Source: Polaribacter butkevichii
GTDB taxonomy: Bacteria; Bacteroidota; Bacteroidia; Flavobacteriales; Flavobacteriaceae
DNA: 64,000 bases
Direction of reading: 5' to 3'
Assembly: GCF_038024105.1 (NCBI RefSeq)
Contig: NZ_CP150661.1
Coordinates: forward strand, 2,623,001 to 2,687,000
Positions 1 to 7,695 of this stretch are shown piece by piece (position 1 is the stretch's first letter; every line of letters starts with the position of its first letter). The notes under the pieces were generated by a model that saw nothing but the letters and a program-made list of their open reading frames with translations, did no database searches and was not told the origin of the DNA. A program made the position numbers and the translations under genes.

Positions 1-123
1 TTTAATCCTAAAAATCTTTTTGAAATTTATGGTATCGAGGTGGTTTTTGAGCATCTTATTCTAAATAATTTACGAGGTTTTATCACACCAAATTACAAAG
101 ACACAAAAAAATTATTTACTTAA
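1..123 (+). CDS. C-terminal end of an unidentified protein (cut by window start)
   Basis: Frame 1 is open from the first base to a TAA at 121-123, giving the last 40 residues of a protein that begins outside the window. The tail ends KDTKKLFT. The next gene starts 9 bases later on the same strand, so the two are probably co-transcribed. The fragment is too short and featureless to assign a family. Confidence 0.6.
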   Translation, partial: FNPKNLFEIYGIEVVFEHLILNNLRGFITPNYKDTKKLFT

Positions 124-132
124 TTATTTTTT

Positions 133-528
133 ATGAAAAAAGACATTCACATACCAGAAGTTACAGACGTAGAAATGGCTGTTGTTTATGAATACAATGA
201 TTTGTACAAAACAGATGATTGGAATGTGTATATTCTTAATAATAAGAAAGTAGACTTAGAAATGATGGTAATTGTTTCTCAGGGTTTTTCTGATACAAAA
301 ACTACTTCTTTATTACGTAAAAAGTTAGACAAACTACCCGCAAATTCTTTTGCTAAAATTGAATTTATTCAACCAGAATTATTCAAGTTAAATAACCGTT
401 TTCAGGTTTCTTTTTTTGAAGGAAACACTTTACACGAAAAAACATTTTTCTTTAAAGAAAACACCGTTAAAGAAGGTGCTTTGCGTATGATTGATGAAAT
501 TAAAAAGCGTGGTATTTTAGCTGAGTAA
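133..528 (+). CDS. Conserved hypothetical protein, 131 aa
   Basis: I do not recognise this protein. It has no signal peptide or membrane segment and is charged and soluble, so it is probably cytoplasmic. The sequence alternates short predicted strands with a helical end (KEGALRMIDEIKKRG), consistent with a small alpha/beta fold. It starts 9 bases after the upstream gene ends, which suggests one transcript and perhaps a shared role. The coding quality is good (lysine-rich, typical codon use), so the gene is real even though its function is unknown. Confidence 0.75.
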   Translation: MKKDIHIPEVTDVEMAVVYEYNDLYKTDDWNVYILNNKKVDLEMMVIVSQGFSDTKTTSLLRKKLDKLPANSFAKIEFIQPELFKLNNRFQVSFFEGNTLHEKTFFFKENTVKEGALRMIDEIKKRGILAE

Positions 529-793
529 TCATTGCGAAGTTTACTTTTTTGTAAGCTATGGCAATCTCTTCATTAAACAAACAGATTACTTCGTCCTAAC
601 GTCCTCGTAAAGACAAATTGTTAACAAATACGCCCGCGTTAGCGATTGCAACGGCATCCTTTTTGTTTTTTACAAAAAGATATAGTGAAAAGCGCGACCC
701 TTGTGGTAACGCCCAAATTATTATAAACTGAGAGTTTAAAAAAATCTTTATTTGATTAAACAGATTGCTTCGTCATTCTTCCTCGCAATGACC
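529..793. repeat. Gene-free gap with dispersed palindromic repeats
   Basis: This gap holds no gene but at least three repeat-like units. Near 530-600, TCATTGCGAAG and GGCAATCTC are followed by an inverted-type arm, CAGATTACTTCGTCC. Near 762-793, CAGATTGCTTCGTCATTC runs into CCTCGCAATGAC. Related sequence recurs as a stem-loop at 30374-30445. These look like the extragenic palindromic repeats scattered through Flavobacteria (GTCATTGCGAGG...GAAGCAATCTG type). No transposase accompanies them here. Confidence 0.7.
631..714. repeat. Second repeat type: GC-richer hairpin unit
   Basis: This unit of about 84 bases runs from CGCCCGCGTTAGCGATTG to CCTTGTGGTAACGCCC and is centred on a TTTTTGT...ACAAAAA stem. 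It is far more GC-rich than its surroundings and has the appearance of the long imperfect inverted repeats found between genes in Flavobacteriaceae. It differs in sequence from the GTCATTGCGA-type repeats on both sides, so two families are nested in one gap. Confidence 0.55.
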
Positions 794-805
794 TAACTTT
801 GTTGT

Positions 806-1090
806 TTAATAAGCAGGAGATTGTACTGAAATTTCTGTAGTCTTTTTATTTTGTAAATTTAGTAAAAGTATTTTTTTTTCATTTAGAGTAAACTCTGATA
901 CACTTTTAATTATTCCATTAAAATCACAAGGAAAATCTTGAAAATTATCCTCAAATATTTGAGCTTCTTCATTCCAAATAGGCACATTAATTTCTTTTGT
1001 ACAAATGTCTTCTTTTGTACAACTACTAAAAGATAAAATAATTATGAAAGTTAAAATGAAATGACTTAAAGTTAACTTTTCTAAATGCAT
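806..1090 (-). CDS. Small hypothetical lipoprotein, 94 aa
   Basis: An N-terminal hydrophobic segment (about residues 8-22) is followed by FSSC, a Bacteroidota-type lipobox with Cys24 as the lipidation site, so this is probably a membrane-anchored small lipoprotein. The mature part has two further cysteines (Cys30 and one in DFPCDFNG) that could pair. The rest, about 70 residues, matches nothing I recognise. The gene stands alone, downstream of the antiporter gene on the same strand and next to the repeat cluster. Function unknown. Confidence 0.6.
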   Translation of the reverse strand: MHLEKLTLSHFILTFIIILSFSSCTKEDICTKEINVPIWNEEAQIFEDNFQDFPCDFNGIIKSVSEFTLNEKKILLLNLQNKKTTEISVQSPAY

Positions 1091-1147
1091 ATTTCTAGTT
1101 TAATATTTACTTTTTAGTTTTAGTCTTTTCTACCAAATGCTACCCTA

Positions 1148-2623
1148 CTACCCCATAAAACCAATAACTAAGTACATAATTACGGTAAGTACACCGCCAA
1201 CCAAAGCATAAGGTAATTGTGTTTTTACATGGTCTATATGGTCACTTGCGGATGCCATAGAAGAGATAATAGAAGTGTCTGAAATTGGCGAGCAATGGTC
1301 TCCAAAAATTCCGCCACCTAAAGTTGCAGCCACTACAATAGTTGCATCTGCCCCATGAATATTTGCCATAGGTATAGAAATTGCCAGCATAATGGCAAAG
1401 GTTCCCCAAGATGTTCCTGTAGAAAATGCGATGAAAGAACTAACTATAAAAACAACCGCCGGTAACAGTTCTGGCGACAACCAACTTTCTGTTACATTTG
1501 CCACATAGTTTCCTGTATCTAATACTTTACAAGCGTCTCCAATAGCAAATGCTAGCAACATTAACAATGCTAAGGGCATTAGCTCACTAATTCCTTTTAA
1601 GGTTAAATTAATAGCTTCTTTTGGTTTTAAAAATCCTTGAATCATATACATTACAATTGCCACTAAAAGTGCCGTAATTACAGCGTATAAAACAGATGAA
1701 GAACCAGAACCTGCACCAATTGCTTGTTGTATATGATCTAAGGTTGATGTAAATTCTTTAACCTCATTCCAACCTGTGTAAACTAAGTTAATTGGCATCA
1801 TTAAAACCATGGTTAAAAGCGGCACAATCATATTATATGCTCTTGCAGGAATGCCTTCTTTTGGCGGAAATGATGTAATTTCATCTGAAACCATTGGTGT
1901 AGAGCCTTCGTTCATTAACTCACCTGTTTCTTTGGTTCTCTTTTCAGCCTGTTTCATTGGTCCAAAATCTTTTTTGGTAAAAATGATAATGAAAACAGTT
2001 ACAATGGCAATTAATGGGTAAAAGTTATATTTAATAGAACTCATCATCATTGCAAAAGGCTTGTCTATTCCTTGTGTTAATAAAAGACCCATTATAAAAG
2101 CGCCCCAAGCATTAAAGGGTATTAATATGGATGATGGTGCAGAACTAGAATCTGCTATGTATGCTAATTTTTCTCTTGGAATGCCTAATTTATCGAAAAT
2201 AGGACGGTATAAAGTACCTACTGTTAAAGAGCTAATACTTGTTTCTACAAATAGTAATAAACCGGTTACTGTTGCTAAAACTTGCACCATTATTCTACTA
2301 TAACCTGTTTTTTTATTTTCTAGTTTTACTAATCTTCTATTTATAATATTGATAAAACCTTCTACTCCTCTAGAAAACTGAATAAAAATTAACAAAGCGC
2401 CAACTAAAGCACTAAACATTATGGTTCTTGTATTTCCTTTAGACTGAAAAACGTTTACCATTCCTTCAATCATTGCTAACGTTCCCGCTAACGGATTCCA
2501 TCCTTCTATGATTAACCAAGAAAACCAAATACCAAATAATAGCGCAATGTATACTTGCTTGGTTTTTAAGGCTAAAATAATGGCCACAATTGGTGGTATT
2601 ACTGATAGAAATCCATATTCCAT
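1148..2623 (-). CDS. Na+/H+ antiporter, NhaC family
   Basis: This is a polytopic inner-membrane protein of about 491 residues with roughly eleven to thirteen hydrophobic segments. It carries the conserved NhaC signature near the C-terminus, GGGIFGDHCSPISDTS, and the earlier SSSAPSSILIPFNAWGAF segment. NhaC transporters exchange Na+ for H+ or organic ions and serve pH and sodium homeostasis, which fits a marine bacterium. I start at the ATG at 2623 (MEYGFLSV) because it directly precedes the first transmembrane helix. An upstream in-frame ATG at 2677 would add 18 residues. The substrate cannot be read from sequence. Confidence 0.88.
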   Translation of the reverse strand: MEYGFLSVIPPIVAIILALKTKQVYIALLFGIWFSWLIIEGWNPLAGTLAMIEGMVNVFQSKGNTRTIMFSALVGALLIFIQFSRGVEGFINIINRRLVKLENKKTGYSRIMVQVLATVTGLLLFVETSISSLTVGTLYRPIFDKLGIPREKLAYIADSSSAPSSILIPFNAWGAFIMGLLLTQGIDKPFAMMMSSIKYNFYPLIAIVTVFIIIFTKKDFGPMKQAEKRTKETGELMNEGSTPMVSDEITSFPPKEGIPARAYNMIVPLLTMVLMMPINLVYTGWNEVKEFTSTLDHIQQAIGAGSGSSSVLYAVITALLVAIVMYMIQGFLKPKEAINLTLKGISELMPLALLMLLAFAIGDACKVLDTGNYVANVTESWLSPELLPAVVFIVSSFIAFSTGTSWGTFAIMLAISIPMANIHGADATIVVAATLGGGIFGDHCSPISDTSIISSMASASDHIDHVKTQLPYALVGGVLTVIMYLVIGFMG

Positions 2624-2717
2624 AAAGAGAAGTTTTAATTTGGTTACAAGGTAGTAATTTATAAAACATTTTATCAATCGATATTTTGTAAATTGTCCAC
2701 TTAAAAAGAAACCTTAT

Positions 2718-3260
2718 ATGTCTAAATTTTATACAAAAATAACCTCAAGACTTCAAAAATTTATTGAAGCACAAAAAATATTCTTTGTTGCTACTGCACC
2801 AAATTCTGGTAGAATTAATTTATCGCCAAAAGGTATGGATTCTTTTAGAGTTGTAAGTGAAAACCGTGTTTTATGGTTAAATGTTACTGGAAGTGGAAAC
2901 GAAACTGCTGCTCATTTATTAGAAAACGACAGAATTACTATTATGTTTTGTGCTTTTGAAGGTGCACCAAATATTTTACGTTTGTACGGAAAAGGGAAAG
3001 AAATTAAAGAAGGTGATGCTACTTGGAATGAGTTAATTACGCTGTTTCCAGAAACTCCAGGAACGCGTCAGATTTTTGATATTACTATAACATCTGCACA
3101 AACCTCTTGCGGAATGTCTATTCCGTTTATGGAATATAAAGGAGAAAGAAACGAGCTGAATGATTGGGCAACAGAGCAAGGTAAAGAAGGTATAGCACAA
3201 TACTGGCAAGATAAAAACCAAACCAGTATTGATGGTTTACCAACAAAAATTTTAGACTAA
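2718..3260 (+). CDS. Pyridoxamine 5'-phosphate oxidase-family FMN-binding protein
   Basis: This 180-residue soluble protein has the split-barrel flavin-binding pattern of the PNPOx family: a strand region KIFFVATAPNSGRINLSPKG, then VLWLNVTGSGNETAAHL and RITIMFCAFEGAPNILRLYG. Family members bind FMN or F420/haem and reduce small molecules or act in stress responses. True PdxH proteins are longer and carry a C-terminal signature not seen here, so vitamin B6 synthesis should not be assumed. It is divergent from the antiporter gene across a gap of about 95 bases that must hold both promoters. Confidence 0.82.
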   Translation: MSKFYTKITSRLQKFIEAQKIFFVATAPNSGRINLSPKGMDSFRVVSENRVLWLNVTGSGNETAAHLLENDRITIMFCAFEGAPNILRLYGKGKEIKEGDATWNELITLFPETPGTRQIFDITITSAQTSCGMSIPFMEYKGERNELNDWATEQGKEGIAQYWQDKNQTSIDGLPTKILD

Positions 3261-3302
3261 TATTATTAGTATTTCTGTAACTTATAAAAAAGAAACCTAT
3301 AA

Positions 3303-3893
3303 TTAACCTAATAATGGTCCTAAACCTATTGGTTGATAAAGCAACCAACCTGTTAAACTATATCTATCTTTAAAAGATTTTAAAACAGCATGTGGAACTT
3401 TATCACTTTTAAATAAAACACATCTTTTTGCAATAGGTTCTACTAATTGCAATTTTTTATTTTTATCTAAAATTTCTAATTGTCCACCATTTTCTGTTTC
3501 CCAATTATCATTTAGGTAAATAATCATAGAAATCATTCTATTATTTCTACCTTCAAATTGATCTAAATGCCTTTTATAATAACCTCCAGAAGGATAATGA
3601 GCTAAATGAAATTCTTGCCCAGATAAACTTAGATAACAATACCTATTTAACGTGCTTTTTGTTTCTTCTAATAAATTCCAAAAATCTTTAAGAATTGTAT
3701 CTCGTTCTTTATTTAACCAATAGGTTTTATCGCCACGAATGGTTTTTTTTATTGTGTGTTGGTTAAGAGAACCAATACCTGCTTTATCAAAAACATCTAT
3801 GTTTTTAAAAAGGAAGTTTTTAATTTCTTTATAAAGGTTGTTGTCTATAAAATCATCAATAACCACATAATCTTGCTCTGCAAGATCGTCCAT
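3303..3893 (-). CDS. 2OG-Fe(II) oxygenase, prolyl 4-hydroxylase-like
   Basis: The protein has the double-stranded beta-helix iron-site pattern of this superfamily: an HLD triad (H-x-D) in YYKRHLDQFEG, a distal histidine in KVPHAVLKS, and an Arg-containing RYSLTGWLLY strand that would hold 2-oxoglutarate. Such enzymes hydroxylate protein or small-molecule substrates; the substrate here is unknown. I prefer the ATG at 3893 (MDDLAEQDYVVIDDF), which matches the usual family start. A TTG at 3932, directly against the upstream stop codon, would add 13 residues. It is probably co-transcribed with the TerB-like gene before it. Confidence 0.82.
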   Translation of the reverse strand: MDDLAEQDYVVIDDFIDNNLYKEIKNFLFKNIDVFDKAGIGSLNQHTIKKTIRGDKTYWLNKERDTILKDFWNLLEETKSTLNRYCYLSLSGQEFHLAHYPSGGYYKRHLDQFEGRNNRMISMIIYLNDNWETENGGQLEILDKNKKLQLVEPIAKRCVLFKSDKVPHAVLKSFKDRYSLTGWLLYQPIGLGPLLG

Positions 3894-3932
3894 CCAGGAC
3901 AACCACAGCTCTAATTTGTGAATTGTTTGCAA

Positions 3933-4367
3933 TTAAAAATTATGTACTTTTTTAATAGCCTCGGTAAAATCTTCTAAACTATTCTCATTTAAAACTAAAT
4001 GAATAGCTTCGTCGCATACTTTTTCTACATTATCCGTAGAAAAATGTAGGCCTACAGCAATTTTTATCATCAATTGAACTTCTATTAATTTAGCGTTACC
4101 ATCTACCAAAATCATTTTTGTTAAACGGTGTAAACGTTCTATTCTATCATTATAACTGACAGGTGCATTTATTGGAAATTTTTCCGGATTATTAAGAATA
4201 ACTGCAAACTCATCTAATGTTAAGTTTAAGTTTTTCCCCATTCTAATTAATAATTCTTTTTCATTATCGGTAATTTCACCATCTACTTTTGCAATTTTTA
4301 CAATATTTGCAAAATGTCCTATTTCTTGTTGGTGTTTTCCTTTAGAATATAAATCTAAAATTGCCAT
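3933..4367 (-). CDS. TerB-like protein, 144 aa
   Basis: This is an all-helical cytoplasmic protein with the TerB pattern: KIAKVDGEITDNEKELLIRMG near residues 25-45 is an acidic, metal-binding-like helix-turn motif, followed by LTKMILVDGNAKLIEVQLM in the second half. TerB domains are linked to tellurite resistance loci but are common as stand-alone proteins with unknown roles, and no other ter genes are nearby. The reading frame ends immediately before the oxygenase frame, which argues for one operon. Confidence 0.78.
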   Translation of the reverse strand: MAILDLYSKGKHQQEIGHFANIVKIAKVDGEITDNEKELLIRMGKNLNLTLDEFAVILNNPEKFPINAPVSYNDRIERLHRLTKMILVDGNAKLIEVQLMIKIAVGLHFSTDNVEKVCDEAIHLVLNENSLEDFTEAIKKVHNF

Positions 4368-4511
4368 TTTGTTTTTTTATAAATATAAAACAAATGATGT
4401 AGAAAAGGCAATTAAAAAAAACTAAAAAGATAAAATGAATGTTTTGCTTTTTTGTACTTTGCTAACAAATAATCGATACTGATTATTCTTTAAAGAAATT
4501 CAATTTTAATT

Positions 4512-6158
4512 ATGAGCAACTTTTCTTACTTCAATAGAGAAAATATTACCAAAGATTTACAAACTACAGAATTTGATGTTTTAATTATTGGTGGTGGAAT
4601 TACAGGTGCAGGTATTGCTTTAGATGCTGCTTCTAGAGGAATGAAAGTGGCTTTAATAGAAAAAAACGACTTTGCTTCTGGTACTTCTAGTAAATCTACA
4701 AAACTAATTCATGGTGGTTTGCGCTACTTAAAACAATTCGATTTTTGGTTGGTAAAAGAAGTGGGTACAGAGCGCGCCATTGTGCATGATTTAGCGCCTC
4801 ATTTGGTGGTTCCAGAAAAAATGATTTTACCTTTAATTGAAGGCGGAACCTATGGTTCTTGGTTAACGTCTATCGGACTGAAAGTCTATGATATTTTAGC
4901 TTCTGTAGAAGGAGAAGACAAACGTAAAATGTTAGACAAAGAAGAAGCTTTAGAAAAAGAACCTTTGTTGCCAGAAAGTATTTTAAATGGCGCTGGTTAT
5001 TATGCAGAATACAGAACCGATGATGCCCGTTTAACCATAGAAGTACTAAAAACAGCGTTAGATTACGAGGCTAAAATTTTAAATTATACAGAAGCAACCC
5101 AATTTATTTACGAAGATAATAGAGTTCTTGGTGCTACTGTAAAAGACACGCTTTCTAATACTTCTTTTGATATAAAAGCAAAGTATGTAGTAAATGCAAC
5201 AGGACCTTGGGTAGATGATTTAAGACAAACCAATCATTCTAAAACAGGAAAACGATTACATTTAACCAAAGGAGTTCATTTGGTAGTTGCACATAATAAA
5301 TTACCGGTAAAACAATCGGTTTATTTTGATATACCAGATGGACGTATGATGTTTGCCATTCCGCGTGGAAAAGTTACCTATTTTGGTACTACAGACACCA
5401 ATTATCAACTAGATAAAAACAATGTAGAAACTAATTTAGTAGATGCCACTTATTTGATTTCTGCGGTAAATAATATGTTTCCAGACATCAATTTATCATT
5501 ACATGATATTGAGTCTTCTTGGGCAGGTTTAAGACCTTTAATACACGAAGAAGGAAAGTCTTCTTCAGAACTATCTAGAAAAGATGAAATTTTTGTTTCT
5601 GATACAGAATTAATTTCTATTGCAGGCGGAAAATTAACCGGTTATAGAAAAATGGCAGAACGTATTGTAGATTTGGTTGCCAAAAAATACGAACGAAGAT
5701 TCGACACAAAGTTTGAGGATATAAAAACAAAAAAAATAGCTCTTTCTGGTGGAGCTTTTAATAATTACCAAGAAGTACAAAGTTATACAGATGCTATTCA
5801 GAATAGAATTGCAGAAGTAGATTTCGATAGAAAAGATGCAGAATATTTAGTGCATAATTATGGAAAACAAACAGATATTATTTTACAAAAGTTTGATGAT
5901 TTAATGCATGATAACATGCAAGAAAAAATGATGAAAGCAGAAATTTGGTTTACCATAAATTATGAAATGACCTGTACTCCCACCGATTTTTTTATGCGCA
6001 GAACCGGACGTTTATTTTTTGATGCACGCAGTGTATTTTTATACAAAGAGTATGTGCTTAATGAGTTTAAAAACTATTTTTCTTGGAACGAAAAAACAAC
6101 AGAAAAACATCTAAAAGAACTAGAAGAAAAAATACAATTGGCTACTACTTTTAAGTAA
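4512..6158 (+). CDS. glpD: Aerobic glycerol-3-phosphate dehydrogenase
   Basis: This FAD-dependent enzyme oxidises glycerol-3-phosphate to dihydroxyacetone phosphate and passes electrons to quinone at the inner membrane. The dinucleotide-binding motif GGGITGAG sits at residues 27-34, followed by SGTSSKSTKLIHGGLRYL, typical of GlpD. A DAO fold fills residues 20-370, and the C-terminal domain (about 400-530) contains the family RRTGRLFFD segment. At 548 residues it is normal length. No glpK or glpF is adjacent. The NAD-dependent counterpart gpsA is also in this window (13059-14054). A strong hairpin terminator follows. Confidence 0.95.
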   Translation: MSNFSYFNRENITKDLQTTEFDVLIIGGGITGAGIALDAASRGMKVALIEKNDFASGTSSKSTKLIHGGLRYLKQFDFWLVKEVGTERAIVHDLAPHLVVPEKMILPLIEGGTYGSWLTSIGLKVYDILASVEGEDKRKMLDKEEALEKEPLLPESILNGAGYYAEYRTDDARLTIEVLKTALDYEAKILNYTEATQFIYEDNRVLGATVKDTLSNTSFDIKAKYVVNATGPWVDDLRQTNHSKTGKRLHLTKGVHLVVAHNKLPVKQSVYFDIPDGRMMFAIPRGKVTYFGTTDTNYQLDKNNVETNLVDATYLISAVNNMFPDINLSLHDIESSWAGLRPLIHEEGKSSSELSRKDEIFVSDTELISIAGGKLTGYRKMAERIVDLVAKKYERRFDTKFEDIKTKKIALSGGAFNNYQEVQSYTDAIQNRIAEVDFDRKDAEYLVHNYGKQTDIILQKFDDLMHDNMQEKMMKAEIWFTINYEMTCTPTDFFMRRTGRLFFDARSVFLYKEYVLNEFKNYFSWNEKTTEKHLKELEEKIQLATTFK

Positions 6159-6184
6159 AATATTGTTTTGCAAAATACAAATTT

Positions 6185-6222
6185 AAAAACCTCATAGATT
6201 GTAAAAAGTCTGTGAGGTTTTT
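6185..6222 (+). terminator. Rho-independent terminator after glpD
   Basis: The arms AAAACCTCA and TGAGGTTTT enclose a short loop and are followed by T-rich sequence, 26 bases past the glpD stop codon. Confidence 0.85.
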
Positions 6223-6322
6223 ATTTTATAACAGTATTTTAAATATACTTTACTAGATTTAACCTACTGAAAATCAAAACAATTAAAATAAAATACTTAA
6301 AAAAAATGAAACTTAATACTGG

Positions 6323-6350
6323 TTTTCAATAAAAAAATAGCTTATATTTG
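6323..6350 (+). promoter_or_regulatory. Probable promoter of first small exported protein
   Basis: TATATTTG at 6343-6350 matches the Bacteroidota -7 consensus TAnnTTTG. It is preceded by TTTTCAAT exactly 12 bases upstream. The same two blocks with the same spacing occur before the paralogue at 6963-6990. The implied 5' leader is over 100 bases long and ends in ACCTTAAATTTAAGAATT before the start codon. The -33 element does not match the usual TTG well. Confidence 0.5.
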
Positions 6351-6469
6351 ATTGTATCATTATAATTATAATGCTTATGAATTTACGCTTTTCTATTTAA
6401 ATAACTTCTTTCTCCCAAAAAGAGTATTTAAAATATTTATAATTTACAATAACCTTAAATTTAAGAATT

Positions 6470-6808
6470 ATGAAAACGTTTTATACCACGGCTGTTATCT
6501 TATTTATTACTATCTCTTTTTCTGCAAAAAAAATTACGTTTCAAGAAACAGTACACACCTTAGTTGCAACTTATGTTGGTCCTACAGAAAATCAAGACTA
6601 TAAATTTGTAGACGATAATAATGTAGAATATTTATTCTATGATTTATCAAAAAATATAGATTTTGAAAAAGAAGATGATAGTAAAATAAATAAAAGATTT
6701 ACACTTACCTGGAAAAAGAAACTTGTAGATGAATACAATTCGGTAGGACAAAAAACAGGCTCTAAAATTGTTGTAAAAACCATATTAACTATTAAAGCAA
6801 CAAAATAA
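6470..6808 (+). CDS. Small exported protein, paralogue A (112 aa)
   Basis: The protein begins with a hydrophobic export signal (about residues 5-19) and has a mature domain of about 90 residues. It is a clear paralogue of the 7121-7459 protein: both share the spine LxATYxGxTE-xxx-KFVDDxNVxxLFYDL and a later KxFxxTW strand. The fold is likely a small beta-rich domain, in the periplasm or on the surface. I recognise no family. The two genes are tandem, each with its own promoter, and look like a local duplication. Signal-peptidase cleavage is less clear here than in the partner. Confidence 0.7.
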   Translation: MKTFYTTAVILFITISFSAKKITFQETVHTLVATYVGPTENQDYKFVDDNNVEYLFYDLSKNIDFEKEDDSKINKRFTLTWKKKLVDEYNSVGQKTGSKIVVKTILTIKATK

Positions 6809-6962
6809 TAGTTAACCTTATTTATCAAGCTAAAACAGGTTATATAGCAACTTTAACAAAAAAATACATAAAATTTAATACACTTAAAATCAAATTAATA
6901 ACTAAAAAAACGAGTGTTTAAAAATAATTATTTGTTGAATGAAAAATAAACACCAAATTTAA

Positions 6963-6990
6963 TTTTCAATCGAAAAAAAATGTATATTTG
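6963..6990 (+). promoter_or_regulatory. Probable promoter of second small exported protein
   Basis: TTTTCAAT at 6963-6970, 12 bases, then TATATTTG at 6983-6990 repeats the arrangement in front of the upstream paralogue. Shared blocks continue in the leader (GGCTTATGAA-like sequence and ACCTTAAAATTAAAAATC before the start codon), so the regulatory region was duplicated together with the gene. Confidence 0.5.
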
Positions 6991-7120
6991 ATATACACAT
7001 ATCAGTAATTTTAAGGCTTATGAAAATATAGTTTCGAGTACTTCAAAACAAAAGCAGGTTCTTTTAGGAAAAAGAGCAAGCTACTATATTTATTAAAAAA
7101 TAACCTTAAAATTAAAAATC

Positions 7121-7459
7121 ATGAAAAAATTATATGCATCAGCATTCGTGCTGTTTATTTCTCTTTCTTTTGCTGTAAATACAATTTCTGCTCAAGACAC
7201 ATCAAACAAACTTATCGCTACTTTTAAAGGACTTACAGAAACCGAATATTTTAAATTTGTAGATGATAAAAATGTTTCCTTTTTATTCTATGACTTAGAT
7301 GAAAATATAGAGCTTTCTTTGTACGAAGAAGAATTGATTGGTAAAAAATTTAATATTACTTGGGTTACTAAAGAAATTGATATCCTAGATGAAGATGGCA
7401 ATCCTACGGACGAAAAAGAAACTGTTAAATCTATTACAGCCATAACAGAAGAAAAATAA
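7121..7459 (+). CDS. Small exported protein, paralogue B (112 aa)
   Basis: A convincing signal peptide (residues 1-25, ending TISAQ) precedes an acidic domain homologous to the 6470-6808 product. Conserved blocks are LIATFKGLTE, FKFVDDKNV, LFYDLDEN and KKFNITW. The C-terminus is strongly acidic (ILDEDGNPTDEKE), where paralogue A is basic, so the pair has diverged in charge. It is probably periplasmic or surface-associated, function unknown. A strong terminator follows, closing a single-gene transcript. Confidence 0.75.
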   Translation: MKKLYASAFVLFISLSFAVNTISAQDTSNKLIATFKGLTETEYFKFVDDKNVSFLFYDLDENIELSLYEEELIGKKFNITWVTKEIDILDEDGNPTDEKETVKSITAITEEK

Positions 7460-7470
7460 TAAATTTCTAC

Positions 7471-7506
7471 AACCGTTTATCAATACTACTGATAAACGGT
7501 TTTTTT
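7471..7506 (+). terminator. Rho-independent terminator
   Basis: The arms AACCGTTTATCA and TGATAAACGGTT pair perfectly and are followed by seven T residues, just past the stop codon of paralogue B. Confidence 0.9.
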
Positions 7507-7695
7507 ATGCCTTAAAAACAGAAATACAAATTAATTACAAACTACAAAAGCAGTTAAAAAAGCTTAAAAATTTTTTAACCTTAATAACTTTAAACTAACT
7601 ATAAGTTAATCATACAACCTTATTAATTTAACGTCTTTCATACATTCAAAGAATAGTTTTGACAAAAATTAAACAACAAAACTTAAATCAGAATT

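Noticed and set aside
2061..2303. Plus-strand frame inside the antiporter gene
   Set aside because: It is antisense to a well-conserved transporter, with no independent start context or family match.
2624..2677. Upstream ATG extension of the antiporter
   Set aside because: It adds 18 residues before the first helix that do not look like the family start. The ATG at 2623 fits better.
6352..6603. Open frame of 83 codons upstream of and overlapping the first exported paralogue gene
   Set aside because: It lies in the leader and in another frame over the real gene. The protein is an improbable Tyr/Asn/Phe-rich string.
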